From Erysipelatoclostridium sp. AM42-17 (GTDB lineage Bacteria > Bacillota_I > Bacilli_A > Erysipelotrichales > Coprobacillaceae), in the NCBI RefSeq assembly GCF_003480255.1, contig NZ_QUIN01000005.1, forward strand, positions 1 to 64,000: a stretch of 64,000 nucleotides of DNA, written 5' to 3'. The first letter of the stretch is position 1. Each line of letters opens with the position of its first letter. The position numbers were made by a program, and so were the translations under genes. This document shows positions 43,846-51,536 of the stretch, one piece after another. The notes below the pieces were generated by a model that was not told where the DNA came from, made no database searches, and saw only the letters and a list, made by a program, of their open reading frames with translations.

Positions 43846-44619
43846 ATGAAAACAGTAGGATTTATAGGAATGGGGAATATGGCTGGAGCAATTGCCAGTG
43901 GTATTGTAAAAAGTGGGTTTATTGAAGGAAATCTTGTTTATGCGTATGATATTGATCAAACAAAACTTGATCAAATGAAACAAAATTATCAAATTAATCC
44001 AACGAAAAGTGAACTTGAAATTGTTAAAACATGTGATGTGATTGTTATGGCAGTTAAACCACAGGTTGTAGAATCAGTAATGGATAAAATTAAAAATGAT
44101 GTTGGCAACAAACCAATTATTTCAATTGTATCAGGTTATAGCTATGATCGTTATGAACAATTAATGCCAGGGACACATCATCTTACAATTATGCCAAATA
44201 CACCTGCAAAAGTGTTACAAGGGATGACATTGTTTGAAAAAACAAATTCACTTACAAAAGAAGAATTCGATTTTGCTTGTAAGATGTTTGAAAGTATCGG
44301 AGAAGTAGAAGTAATTGAAAATCATTACATGGTAGGAGCTGGTGCTTTAACTGGTTGTGGTCCGGCATTTGTTTATATGTTTATTGAAGCTTTGGCTGAT
44401 GGTGCTGTTTTGCAAGGATTACCAAGAGATCTTGCTTATCGTCTTGCAAGTCAAATGGTACTTGGAAGTGCTGATATGGTTAAAGAAACAAAACTACATC
44501 CAGGTGTTTTAAAAGATCAGGTATGTTCACCAGGTGGGATTACGATTAAAGGTGTAAAAGCACTTGAAAGAGGATCTTTTAGAAATAGTGTAATGGATGC
44601 TATCATTGAATCAAAATAG
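43846..44619 (+). CDS. proC: pyrroline-5-carboxylate reductase
   Basis: Last step of proline synthesis, NAD(P)H-dependent. N-terminal Rossmann loop GFIGMGNMAGAIASGI, MAVKPQ, MPNTPAKV, the ALTGCGPAFVYMFIEALADGAV helix and the C-terminal VCSPGGITIKGVKALE are conserved. 257 residues. It stands alone between two terminators. Confidence 0.95.
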   Translation: MKTVGFIGMGNMAGAIASGIVKSGFIEGNLVYAYDIDQTKLDQMKQNYQINPTKSELEIVKTCDVIVMAVKPQVVESVMDKIKNDVGNKPIISIVSGYSYDRYEQLMPGTHHLTIMPNTPAKVLQGMTLFEKTNSLTKEEFDFACKMFESIGEVEVIENHYMVGAGALTGCGPAFVYMFIEALADGAVLQGLPRDLAYRLASQMVLGSADMVKETKLHPGVLKDQVCSPGGITIKGVKALERGSFRNSVMDAIIESK

Positions 44620-44643
44620 ACCAGAGTTTTTACTCTGGTTTTT
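44620..44643 (+). terminator. proC terminator
   Basis: Stem ACCAGAGT / ACTCTGGT with loop TTTT, then T. Confidence 0.85.
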
Positions 44644-44709
44644 GCTTAATTTATTTTTTTAGTGAACATTTCTTAAAATTTAAGGTACAATAATGTTGAG
44701 GTGAAAGAT

Positions 44710-45015
44710 ATGCTAGAAAATATAAAAAGCTGGTTATTTGATGAAAGTGGCGAAGATAATCAACAAGAGAGTCATCAAATCAAAAATGAAGTTGTACGAT
44801 GGAATGTGAATAATATAGATCAATTAGATAGTATTGGTGATGATTTTAAAAATCATAAAATTATTGTCTGTACTTTTAACGACAATGTTATTAAAAGAGC
44901 ATTAGATTTTATATCTGGACTATGTTATGTTTTACAATATCAAGATATTAAAATCAATGATGATACGTATATGTTTTTACCATCATATATTAGTTATGAA
45001 TCAAAGGGGCAATAA
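44710..45015 (+). CDS. short SepF-like protein (second copy)
   Basis: 101 residues. It begins like SepF (MLENIKSWLFDESGED) with the amphipathic membrane-binding start. The C-terminal domain VIKRALDFISGLCYVLQYQDIKINDDTYMFLP matches the SepF core (compare [28 protein letters not shown] in the copy at 49656). The middle is shorter and the linker almost absent. The first SepF strand motif is poorly conserved. It may be a divergent partner or regulator of Z-ring assembly. ATG 44710 follows GAGGTGAAAG. Confidence 0.65.
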   Translation: MLENIKSWLFDESGEDNQQESHQIKNEVVRWNVNNIDQLDSIGDDFKNHKIIVCTFNDNVIKRALDFISGLCYVLQYQDIKINDDTYMFLPSYISYESKGQ

Positions 45016-45114
45016 GTATTGCTCTTTTTAGTTGTGAGGAAAAGACGCATATTTATGAATTGAAAAGGAATAAATACATAGGGTATAATACAAATAGGAA
45101 AGAGAGTTGATTGT

Positions 45115-46758
45115 ATGAAATTAGTCCCTACAGGAATTGAAAACTTTAAAGACATGATTGACAAAGATGCATACTATGTAGATAAAACAGATCTTATAAG
45201 TAATGTTTTAAATGAACAGGTTGTTTTATATACTAGACCAAGAAGATTTGGTAAGACTCTTAATATGTCGATGCTTTATTATTTCTTTTCTATCAAAGAA
45301 AAAGAAAATGCTTATTTGTTTGATAACTTAAATATTTCAAAAAACAAAGATGCACTAAAGCATCAAAATCAATATCCTGTTATTTTTATCTCTTTAAAAG
45401 ATATGAAAAATAATTCTTATGAAGGACAAATGATTAGATTTAAAGAAATTATTTGTTTATGTGCGAAAAACTATCTTGAATTACTTGATGGTGATGATTT
45501 ATTGGGTTCTGAAAAAGAATTGTTTCAAAGATATGTTGATAATAAAATGTGTGATGATGAATTAGAAAGTGCATTATTTAACATTTCATATTATCTTCGT
45601 AAATATTATCATCAAAAAGTCATCATTCTTATTGATGAATATGATGTTCCATTACAATCAGCTTATCAAAACAACTACTATGAGGATATGGTTAACTTTT
45701 TAAGAAATGTCTTTTCGATGGCTTTAAAAACAAACGATGCCTTAGAAAAGGGGATTATGACCGGATGTTTACGTATTTCTAAAGAAAGTATCTTTACGGG
45801 ATTAAATAATTTTAGTTCTTATTCTATTTTAAATAATATCAGTAATGAATATTTTGGTTTTACTGAAAGAGAAGTGAAACAGTTATTAAAAGACTATCAC
45901 TTATCTTCGTATATGGACGAAGTTAAAGAATGGTATGATGGCTATTTGTTTGGAAATTTAGAAATATACAATCCATGGAGTACGCTAACTTATGTAAAAA
46001 ACAAGATATATGATGCTTGTTTCAAACCTGCATCATTTTGGGCTAATACGAGCAGTAATGACTTGGTAATCAATTATATTCAAAATGGTGATGATGAACT
46101 TCATAATGAATTTGAACAACTTATTCAAGGACATGCATTAACGAAGTATATTAAACCAGAACTGACATATCGAGAAATGGATAATATTAATAATGTATAC
46201 AGTTTTTTATTACTTACAGGATATTTAAAAGTCATTAAGAATTTAGGAGAAAATCAGTATCAATTAGTGATTCCTAATAAAGAAGTCTATGAAATTTATA
46301 AACAGTCATTTATGAGTTATTTTGAAGACTATACAAGCAGTAGAAAGAATGAACTTTATCAAATGCTTATGAATGGTCAAATACGAGAAGCAAATGAATT
46401 GTTAAATGATATTTTATCTAGAAGTATTAGTTATTATGATAACGAGGAAAGTTTCTATCATGGATTTTTAGTAGGATTATTTAGTGGAAAGATGTTAAAA
46501 TCAAATAGAGAAGCAATGAATGGACGGTTTGATATATGCATATTACCAAGACAAATATTTCAAATAGCACTTATATTAGAATGTAAACATTCTAGTCGAG
46601 TGAAAGACTTGATTAAAGATGCAAAAGAAGGGGCAAAACAAATCGTTGAACAAAGATATATGGATGAAGTGATTAATGATGGATATCCAAATGTAAAAGG
46701 ATATGGTATCTCTTTTCATAAAAAACAATGTTATCTTGTTGAAGTGGATAAAGAATAA
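45115..46758 (+). CDS. AAA-ATPase-like protein with PD-(D/E)XK nuclease domain
   Basis: 547 residues. The N-terminal AAA-ATPase_like region has a Walker A variant TRPRRFGKTLNMSML and Walker B VIILIDEYDVPLQ. The C-terminal region carries a PD-(D/E)XK core, FDICILPR followed by LILECKHS. This family (often listed with DUF1703) occurs in many copies in gut Firmicutes and Bacteroidetes. Its role is not established. It is a single gene with no obvious partner. Tandem repeats and a terminator lie downstream. Confidence 0.8.
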   Translation: MKLVPTGIENFKDMIDKDAYYVDKTDLISNVLNEQVVLYTRPRRFGKTLNMSMLYYFFSIKEKENAYLFDNLNISKNKDALKHQNQYPVIFISLKDMKNNSYEGQMIRFKEIICLCAKNYLELLDGDDLLGSEKELFQRYVDNKMCDDELESALFNISYYLRKYYHQKVIILIDEYDVPLQSAYQNNYYEDMVNFLRNVFSMALKTNDALEKGIMTGCLRISKESIFTGLNNFSSYSILNNISNEYFGFTEREVKQLLKDYHLSSYMDEVKEWYDGYLFGNLEIYNPWSTLTYVKNKIYDACFKPASFWANTSSNDLVINYIQNGDDELHNEFEQLIQGHALTKYIKPELTYREMDNINNVYSFLLLTGYLKVIKNLGENQYQLVIPNKEVYEIYKQSFMSYFEDYTSSRKNELYQMLMNGQIREANELLNDILSRSISYYDNEESFYHGFLVGLFSGKMLKSNREAMNGRFDICILPRQIFQIALILECKHSSRVKDLIKDAKEGAKQIVEQRYMDEVINDGYPNVKGYGISFHKKQCYLVEVDKE

Positions 46759-46840
46759 AGGCAAACGATCATATTCATTATTTGAATATTGAATTATTTT
46801 TCCGTTATGGTAATATACTGACTGTAGGTGGTTTTCCATC

Positions 46841-46960
46841 AAAAAGCGGTGTACCCTACCATAACTAAGTGGGAGCTAAAAAAGCGGTGTACCCCACCAT
46901 AACCAAGTGGGAACTAAAAAAGCGGTGTACGCTACCAATTTAATGTAACATTGAAAAAAT
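46841..46960. repeat. 38-bp tandem repeats
   Basis: Two nearly identical 38-bp units begin GCGGTGTACC at 46846 and 46884, and a third diverged copy starts at 46922. The first two contain CCCTAC or CCCAC opposite GTGGG, so each could form a small hairpin. Units end in GGGA(G/A)CTAAAAAA. There are no spacers, so this is not a CRISPR. It lies between the AAA gene and the spoIIGA terminator region and has no gene of its own. Confidence 0.75.
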
Positions 46961-46976
46961 GCGAACTAAAAAGAAG

Positions 46977-47000
46977 GCATTCCAATTTGGAATGCTTTTT
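46977..47000 (+). terminator. intrinsic terminator downstream of the repeats
   Basis: Stem GCATTCCA / TGGAATGC with a three-base loop, then five T. It isolates spoIIGA from upstream transcription. Confidence 0.85.
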
Positions 47001-47031
47001 AAGTAAATGAATTTTAATATTCTATCTTTAA

Positions 47032-47065
47032 TACGACATCCTTTTTATTACAATCAAGCTATGAT
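47032..47065 (+). promoter_or_regulatory. possible Spo0A-type promoter region of spoIIGA
   Basis: TACGACA (47032-47038) differs from the 0A box TTCGACA by one base. TACAAT (47049-47054) and TATGAT (47060-47065) are candidate -10 boxes. In Bacillus the spoIIG operon is activated by Spo0A. The assignment is tentative because one near-match is expected by chance in such short boxes. Confidence 0.25.
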
Positions 47066-47081
47066 AATAAGGGGTGTCAAG

Positions 47082-47819
47082 ATGGATGTATATATAGAAA
47101 TTACCTACTTGATTAATTTAATTGTTTTAATGATTGTTTTTGAAATGATGATCATGTTATTAAATTTAAATTGGTCTTTTAAAAGAATATGTGGCTATAG
47201 TTTTATATGTAATCTCTCATTAATGATGATATATATTGATTTATATAAAATTGTCCCCTTAATAATATGGCTTATCATATTTGCTTTTTTATTTAAAAAA
47301 CAACTTTTTTTATATTATCCTACTTTTTTAACTCTCTATTTTTCTGTTTTATATTTTATAAAAGAACTTGTTGAAGATGGTTTTATATATCATAGCATCT
47401 TGATTATTCCCACTACTTATTATGCAATGAGTTTATTTGTGGTTGGTTTGTTTTTTTCTATGATTCAAGGAATATATTGTTTTTATTTGAAAAAGAAATT
47501 AACGAATCAACGTTTTTGTTATCAAATGAAAATGGAGTATCTTCATCATCAATACCAAATAACAGGTTTTTTAGATACTGGAAATGAGACTTATTATCAT
47601 GGGTTTCCTTTAATTATTATAAAAAAAGAAATCTTAAAAGAATATCAGGTTATTGATCATTTGCTGATTACTTCACCAACCCATTTAGAGATAGAAATTA
47701 TTATGATTGATACACTTACTATTAATCATCAACGATTAAATCATATTTATGCAGGCATAATAAGTCAGATTCAATATGATTGTTTATTAAATAAACAATT
47801 GATGGGAGGAATCTTATGA
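47082..47819 (+). CDS. spoIIGA: sporulation sigma-E factor-processing peptidase
   Basis: A membrane aspartic protease that cleaves pro-sigma-E. The N-terminal half has about five membrane helices ([20 protein letters not shown] first). The C-terminal half has the catalytic Asp motif [13 protein letters not shown]. With 245 residues it is clearly shorter than the Bacillus protein of about 309. ATG 47082 follows AAGGGGTG. 25 extra residues from an upstream ATG at 47007 are rejected. The stop overlaps sigE (ATGA), the conserved operon partner. Confidence 0.88.
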   Translation: MDVYIEITYLINLIVLMIVFEMMIMLLNLNWSFKRICGYSFICNLSLMMIYIDLYKIVPLIIWLIIFAFLFKKQLFLYYPTFLTLYFSVLYFIKELVEDGFIYHSILIIPTTYYAMSLFVVGLFFSMIQGIYCFYLKKKLTNQRFCYQMKMEYLHHQYQITGFLDTGNETYYHGFPLIIIKKEILKEYQVIDHLLITSPTHLEIEIIMIDTLTINHQRLNHIYAGIISQIQYDCLLNKQLMGGIL

Positions 47820-48514
47820 TGTGGAAATGGCTTAGGGAATTAATAAATCATCATACATTTTTATATTATATTGGTCATCGTGATATCTTACCGGCACCGC
47901 TTAAAGGAAAAGAAGAATTAGACATGATTTTAAAAGCAGAACAAGGTGACTTATATGCAAGAGATCAGCTAATTGAACATAATTTACGGTTAGTTGTTTA
48001 TGTGGCTAAAAGATATGATCATAATAATTCAGGTCATATTGAGGATTTAATAAGCATTGGTACGATAGGATTAGTTAAAGCAATCAATACTTTTAAAAGT
48101 GATAAAAATATTAAGCTTGCTACTTATGCATCACGTTGTATTGAAAATGAAATTTTAATGTTTTTAAGAAAAAATAATAAATTAAGATATGAAATATCTT
48201 TAGATGAACCTTTAAATGTTGATTATGATGGTAATGAACTTTTACTAAGTGATATTGTTGGAACTGATGATGATTTAATAGAACAAGAAATTTTAAAAAG
48301 TGATCAAAAAAAGATGTTTTATGATGCTTTAAAAGATCTCAATGATCGAGAAAAAGAAATTTTGATTTTAAGATATGGCTTAAGTAACCAAGATGAACTT
48401 ACTCAAAAAGATGTCGCTTCATTAATGGGAATATCACAATCTTATATTTCTCGTTTAGAAAAGAAAATTATCAAAAAATTAAGACAACAATTAAATTATA
48501 ACGAAACAAAATAA
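47816..48514 (+). CDS. sigE: RNA polymerase sporulation sigma factor SigE (pro-form)
   Basis: Mother-cell sigma factor, 232 residues. Region 2 is highly conserved ([29 protein letters not shown] in two blocks, [15 protein letters not shown]), and region 4 ends [21 protein letters not shown]. The pro-sequence before the conserved FLYYIG is only about 15 residues, against about 27 in Bacillus subtilis. SpoIIGA, encoded just upstream, would remove it at the septal membrane. Confidence 0.93.
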   Translation: MMWKWLRELINHHTFLYYIGHRDILPAPLKGKEELDMILKAEQGDLYARDQLIEHNLRLVVYVAKRYDHNNSGHIEDLISIGTIGLVKAINTFKSDKNIKLATYASRCIENEILMFLRKNNKLRYEISLDEPLNVDYDGNELLLSDIVGTDDDLIEQEILKSDQKKMFYDALKDLNDREKEILILRYGLSNQDELTQKDVASLMGISQSYISRLEKKIIKKLRQQLNYNETK

Positions 48515-48560
48515 AAGTATAGAATTGTCAAAAAGGCTCAAAATATGATTGGTGATGATA

Positions 48561-49328
48561 ATGAATGGACAAATTTATTTACAAAATGTGCCTGAACTTG
48601 ACAAATTGACAACGAAAGAAACGTATACACTGATTGATCAATACCAAGAAAATCATGATCCAATGATTAAAGAACGTCTCGTCATTGATAATTTAAAATT
48701 AGTCATATCAATGACGAAACGTTTCTATCAAAAAAGTGAATTTTCACAGGATTTATTTCAAGTTGGCATCATTGGTTTAATCAAAGCTATTGATCATTTT
48801 GATACAAGCTATCAATTACAGTTTTCAACTTATGCTGTCCCTTTAATTATTGGAGAAATGAAACGCTTTTTAAGAGATAATGCCCCTATAAGGGTATCGA
48901 GAACATTAAAAGACTTAGCCTATAAAGTATTAAAATATAAAGATGAATATATAACTTATCATCAAAAAGAACCGACTATAGATCAATTAGTACAACATTT
49001 ACATGTTTCTCGAAATGATATTATTGATGCTTTACTATCAACCCATCATGTTTCTTCTTTAGAAGATCAATTATCAAATGATGAAGATGATTTAAAGTTA
49101 GTAGATTCTATTACTTTAAATCCTCAACAAATGCAGCTTTATCATAGTCATTTAGATTTAATGAATGCTTTAAATCAATTAAATGTAAAACAAAGAAAAA
49201 TTATTAATCAAAGGTATTTTTTAGGTATGTCACAAAGTGAAATCGCAAGAGAAATGAATATTTCTCAAGCACAAGTATCGAGAATAGAAAAAAAGGCGAT
49301 AGAATTGTTACATAAAATGTTGAATTAA
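48561..49328 (+). CDS. sigG: RNA polymerase sporulation sigma factor SigG
   Basis: Late forespore sigma factor of the SigF/SigB/SigG family. DLFQVGIIGLIKAIDHFD, FSTYAVPLIIGEMKRFLRDN, PIRVSRTLKDLAYK and ISQAQVSRIEKKAIELL match SigG, and the gene order sigE-sigG is that of Bacillus. ATG 48561 has GGTGAT four bases upstream. Two earlier in-frame starts (TTG 48549, ATG 48555) are less well placed. About 255 residues. Confidence 0.9.
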   Translation: MNGQIYLQNVPELDKLTTKETYTLIDQYQENHDPMIKERLVIDNLKLVISMTKRFYQKSEFSQDLFQVGIIGLIKAIDHFDTSYQLQFSTYAVPLIIGEMKRFLRDNAPIRVSRTLKDLAYKVLKYKDEYITYHQKEPTIDQLVQHLHVSRNDIIDALLSTHHVSSLEDQLSNDEDDLKLVDSITLNPQQMQLYHSHLDLMNALNQLNVKQRKIINQRYFLGMSQSEIAREMNISQAQVSRIEKKAIELLHKMLN

Positions 49329-49352
49329 AGCATATTTTGTATTGGTGATATC

Positions 49353-49592
49353 ATGCGATTTGTTAAAATGCAAACAAAAGAAGTTGTAAATGTCTGTGAT
49401 GGTAAAAAAATTGGGTATGTGAGTGATATAGAGATATGTTGGAGCAGTAAATGTATTGAAGCAATTATTGTTGAAAAAATGAATATTTTTCGTTTTTTTT
49501 GTTTTTTTAAAGAACCACCTTGTCTCATTATTCCAGTTGAATGTGTTTTATCATTTGGTGGGGATGTGATTCTTGTAAATATTGAAATGTGA
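49353..49592 (+). CDS. ylmC: YlmC/YmxH family sporulation-associated PRC-barrel protein
   Basis: A 79-residue protein with one PRC-barrel-like domain (KEVVNVCDGKKIGYVSDIEI, PCLIIPVECVLSFGGDVILV). This family is found only in spore formers and typically sits beside sigG. Its function is unknown. Like sigG it has a GGTGAT ribosome binding site very close to the ATG. Confidence 0.82.
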   Translation: MRFVKMQTKEVVNVCDGKKIGYVSDIEICWSSKCIEAIIVEKMNIFRFFCFFKEPPCLIIPVECVLSFGGDVILVNIEM

Positions 49593-49655
49593 CACCTTTT
49601 TATTATTTGTGTCTTGTGATATAATGTAGAAGTAAACATAAAGGAGGAGCACTTC

Positions 49656-50078
49656 ATGGATAAAGTAAAAAGATGGTTTTTTGAAGAAGAAGGCGACGAA
49701 ACTGAAGAATATGGGGAAACAGAAGTCGATACTGATCCAAAAACAAGTTTATTTGAACAAGCAAAATTTTCAAAAGCAAGTGAAGCTGTTAAAGCTTTAA
49801 ACGCTAATAAAGATAGTCATTTAGTTTTATTTGAACCTCGTGCATATGGGGAAACTCAAGAAATTGCTAATTATTTAAAACAAAAGAAAGCAGCCGTTGT
49901 GAATTTACATCGTTTACAAAAAGATCAAGCAAAACGTGTTGTTGATTTCTTAAGTGGTGTTATCTATGCAATCGAAGGTGATATTCAAAGAATTGGACCT
50001 AAAATTTTCTTATGTACACCTCGTAATATTGGGGTTGCTGGAACAATTGATTTAGATGAAGATGAAATTGAAGAATAG
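49656..50078 (+). CDS. sepF: cell division protein SepF
   Basis: An FtsZ-bundling membrane anchor. N-terminal amphipathic helix ([12 protein letters not shown]), an acidic linker, and the SepF core ([59 protein letters not shown]). 140 residues, normal length. GGAGG precedes the ATG. The neighbours ylmC, ylmH, divIVA and ileS keep the ylm cluster order, though without ylmG. Confidence 0.93.
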   Translation: MDKVKRWFFEEEGDETEEYGETEVDTDPKTSLFEQAKFSKASEAVKALNANKDSHLVLFEPRAYGETQEIANYLKQKKAAVVNLHRLQKDQAKRVVDFLSGVIYAIEGDIQRIGPKIFLCTPRNIGVAGTIDLDEDEIEE

Positions 50079-50079
50079 T

Positions 50080-50105
50080 GTATTAGCTTAGCTAATACTC
50101 TTTTT
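50080..50105 (+). terminator. terminator between sepF and ylmH
   Basis: Stem GTATTAGC / GCTAATAC with a three-base loop and a T run that ends two bases before the ylmH start codon. Confidence 0.7.
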
Positions 50106-50106
50106 C

Positions 50107-50865
50107 ATGTTAGAACATTTTAAAGGTGAAGAAGTTTTTGTTAAAAAAGTACTTGAATATAAAGACCAAGCCCTTTATAAACAAAGACTTATTCTTACCT
50201 CTTTTCTAGATCCTTATCATCAATCAATTGTAAGAAGTATTATCGGTCAAAGTGATGAACTGCAAGTTTTAGCTTTTGGTGGCTTTTTAAATAATGAAAG
50301 TCAAAGAATGATTATTGCTCCTGATTTCTATGAAATAGAAAAAGATGATTTTGAAATTATTGTGTTGCAAATTCAATACCAACAAAAATTTGAAAAATTA
50401 ACACATCGAGATGTCTTAGGAGCAGTGATGTCACTTGGTATTAAAAGAGAATTATTTGGCGATATAGCAAGTCAACAAGATGGATTTTATATTGCGATTG
50501 AAAAAAATCTATATCCCTATTTAAGTGCTAATTTAACAACTATTAAACATAGTCATGTCCATTTACATGTTTATACTGACCCTGTAGAAATTCAAAATCA
50601 ATATCTTGTTAAATCTTTTATTGTTTCATCTTTAAGATTAGATAAAATTATATCTAGCTTTTATAAAATTCCTAGGACCAAAGCAGCAGATTATATAAGA
50701 GCAGGTTATGTAAAAGTTAATCATAAACCGGTTGAACAAATAAATTATTTGTGTAATAATAGTGATATAATATCCTTTAAAGGGCATGGAAGAGTCAAGT
50801 TTGTAGATTGTCATAGACAAACGAGATCAAATAATTACGTAGTAGAGGGATATTTTTATAAATAA
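50107..50865 (+). CDS. ylmH: YlmH family RNA-binding S4 protein
   Basis: 252 residues. The C-terminal S4 RNA-binding domain is clear (RLDKIISSFYKIPRTKAADYIRAGYVKVN in two blocks). The N-terminal domain begins MLEHFKGEEVFVKK, as in other YlmH proteins. Family members bind ribosomes and have been linked to ribosome rescue and division. ATG 50107 has no ribosome binding site: the bases before it are the T run of a terminator hairpin. Translation initiation here is therefore unusual. Confidence 0.88.
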   Translation: MLEHFKGEEVFVKKVLEYKDQALYKQRLILTSFLDPYHQSIVRSIIGQSDELQVLAFGGFLNNESQRMIIAPDFYEIEKDDFEIIVLQIQYQQKFEKLTHRDVLGAVMSLGIKRELFGDIASQQDGFYIAIEKNLYPYLSANLTTIKHSHVHLHVYTDPVEIQNQYLVKSFIVSSLRLDKIISSFYKIPRTKAADYIRAGYVKVNHKPVEQINYLCNNSDIISFKGHGRVKFVDCHRQTRSNNYVVEGYFYK

Positions 50866-50876
50866 GGAGTGATACG

Positions 50877-51332
50877 ATGAGTGATATTAAAAAGCAGTTT
50901 AGAGGTTATGACATCAATACTGTAGATGCTTTATTAGAATCTAATCAAAAACAAATACAAGATCTTGAAAGTCAGTTAACAAGTCTTAACGAACAATATC
51001 AACATTTAAAAGAACAAAATTCTTTATTACAACATCGTGTCAATATTCAAGAACAGACCAATGAAGAAATTGCCCGTTTAGCATTAAAAGAAGCGAGTGA
51101 ACTTATTGACAAAGCGAAAAAGAATGCTAATATGATACTGAGCGAATCATTAGAATATGTTCGATCATTATCTGATGAAATGAGTGATTTTAAATCACAA
51201 GCTATTCGATTTAGAGCTTCAGTTGAACAGATGTCAAAAGATATCCTTGAGTCAATTGATCATTCTGAAGTTTATAACTTAATAAATGAAGATCTAAAAA
51301 ATGATAAATACGATGAAGGAGACAGTTTATAA
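50877..51332 (+). CDS. divIVA: DivIVA domain protein
   Basis: A polar and septal scaffold protein of 151 residues. The N-terminal lipid-binding segment is KKQFRGYDINTVDALLE. The rest is almost entirely coiled coil (about 25-70 and 75-140). It is somewhat shorter than Bacillus DivIVA. AAGGAGTG precedes the ATG. It is the last gene of the division cluster before the ileS T-box. Confidence 0.9.
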   Translation: MSDIKKQFRGYDINTVDALLESNQKQIQDLESQLTSLNEQYQHLKEQNSLLQHRVNIQEQTNEEIARLALKEASELIDKAKKNANMILSESLEYVRSLSDEMSDFKSQAIRFRASVEQMSKDILESIDHSEVYNLINEDLKNDKYDEGDSL

Positions 51333-51339
51333 CAGGAGT

Positions 51340-51516
51340 TTGTAGAGAACTGATGGTTGGTGAAAATCAGTAATGAGCGTTATAATGAATCACTCTGGAG
51401 TAGCACTTTGAATCAAGTAGAAGTCGCCGTTAATCGCGTTAAGATAGAGTGCGTATGAAAATACGAATTAAGGTGGTACCGCGATCACATCGTCCTTAGG
51501 ATGATGTGTTTTTTTA
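51340..51516 (+). promoter_or_regulatory. T-box riboswitch (isoleucine) upstream of ileS
   Basis: The T-box core AAGGTGGTACCGCG lies at 51470-51483. The stem I specifier loop holds ATC (51389-51391) in the context GAATCAC, the Ile codon. The terminator CACATCGTCCT / AGGATGATGTG plus T run follows at 51486-51516. Uncharged tRNA-Ile would favour read-through into ileS. No clear promoter was found between divIVA and the leader. Confidence 0.93.
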
Positions 51517-51536
51517 TTTTGGAAAGGGAGAAAACA

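Noticed and set aside
46841..46960. CRISPR array
   Set aside because: The 38-bp units are directly adjacent with no unique spacers, and no cas genes are nearby.
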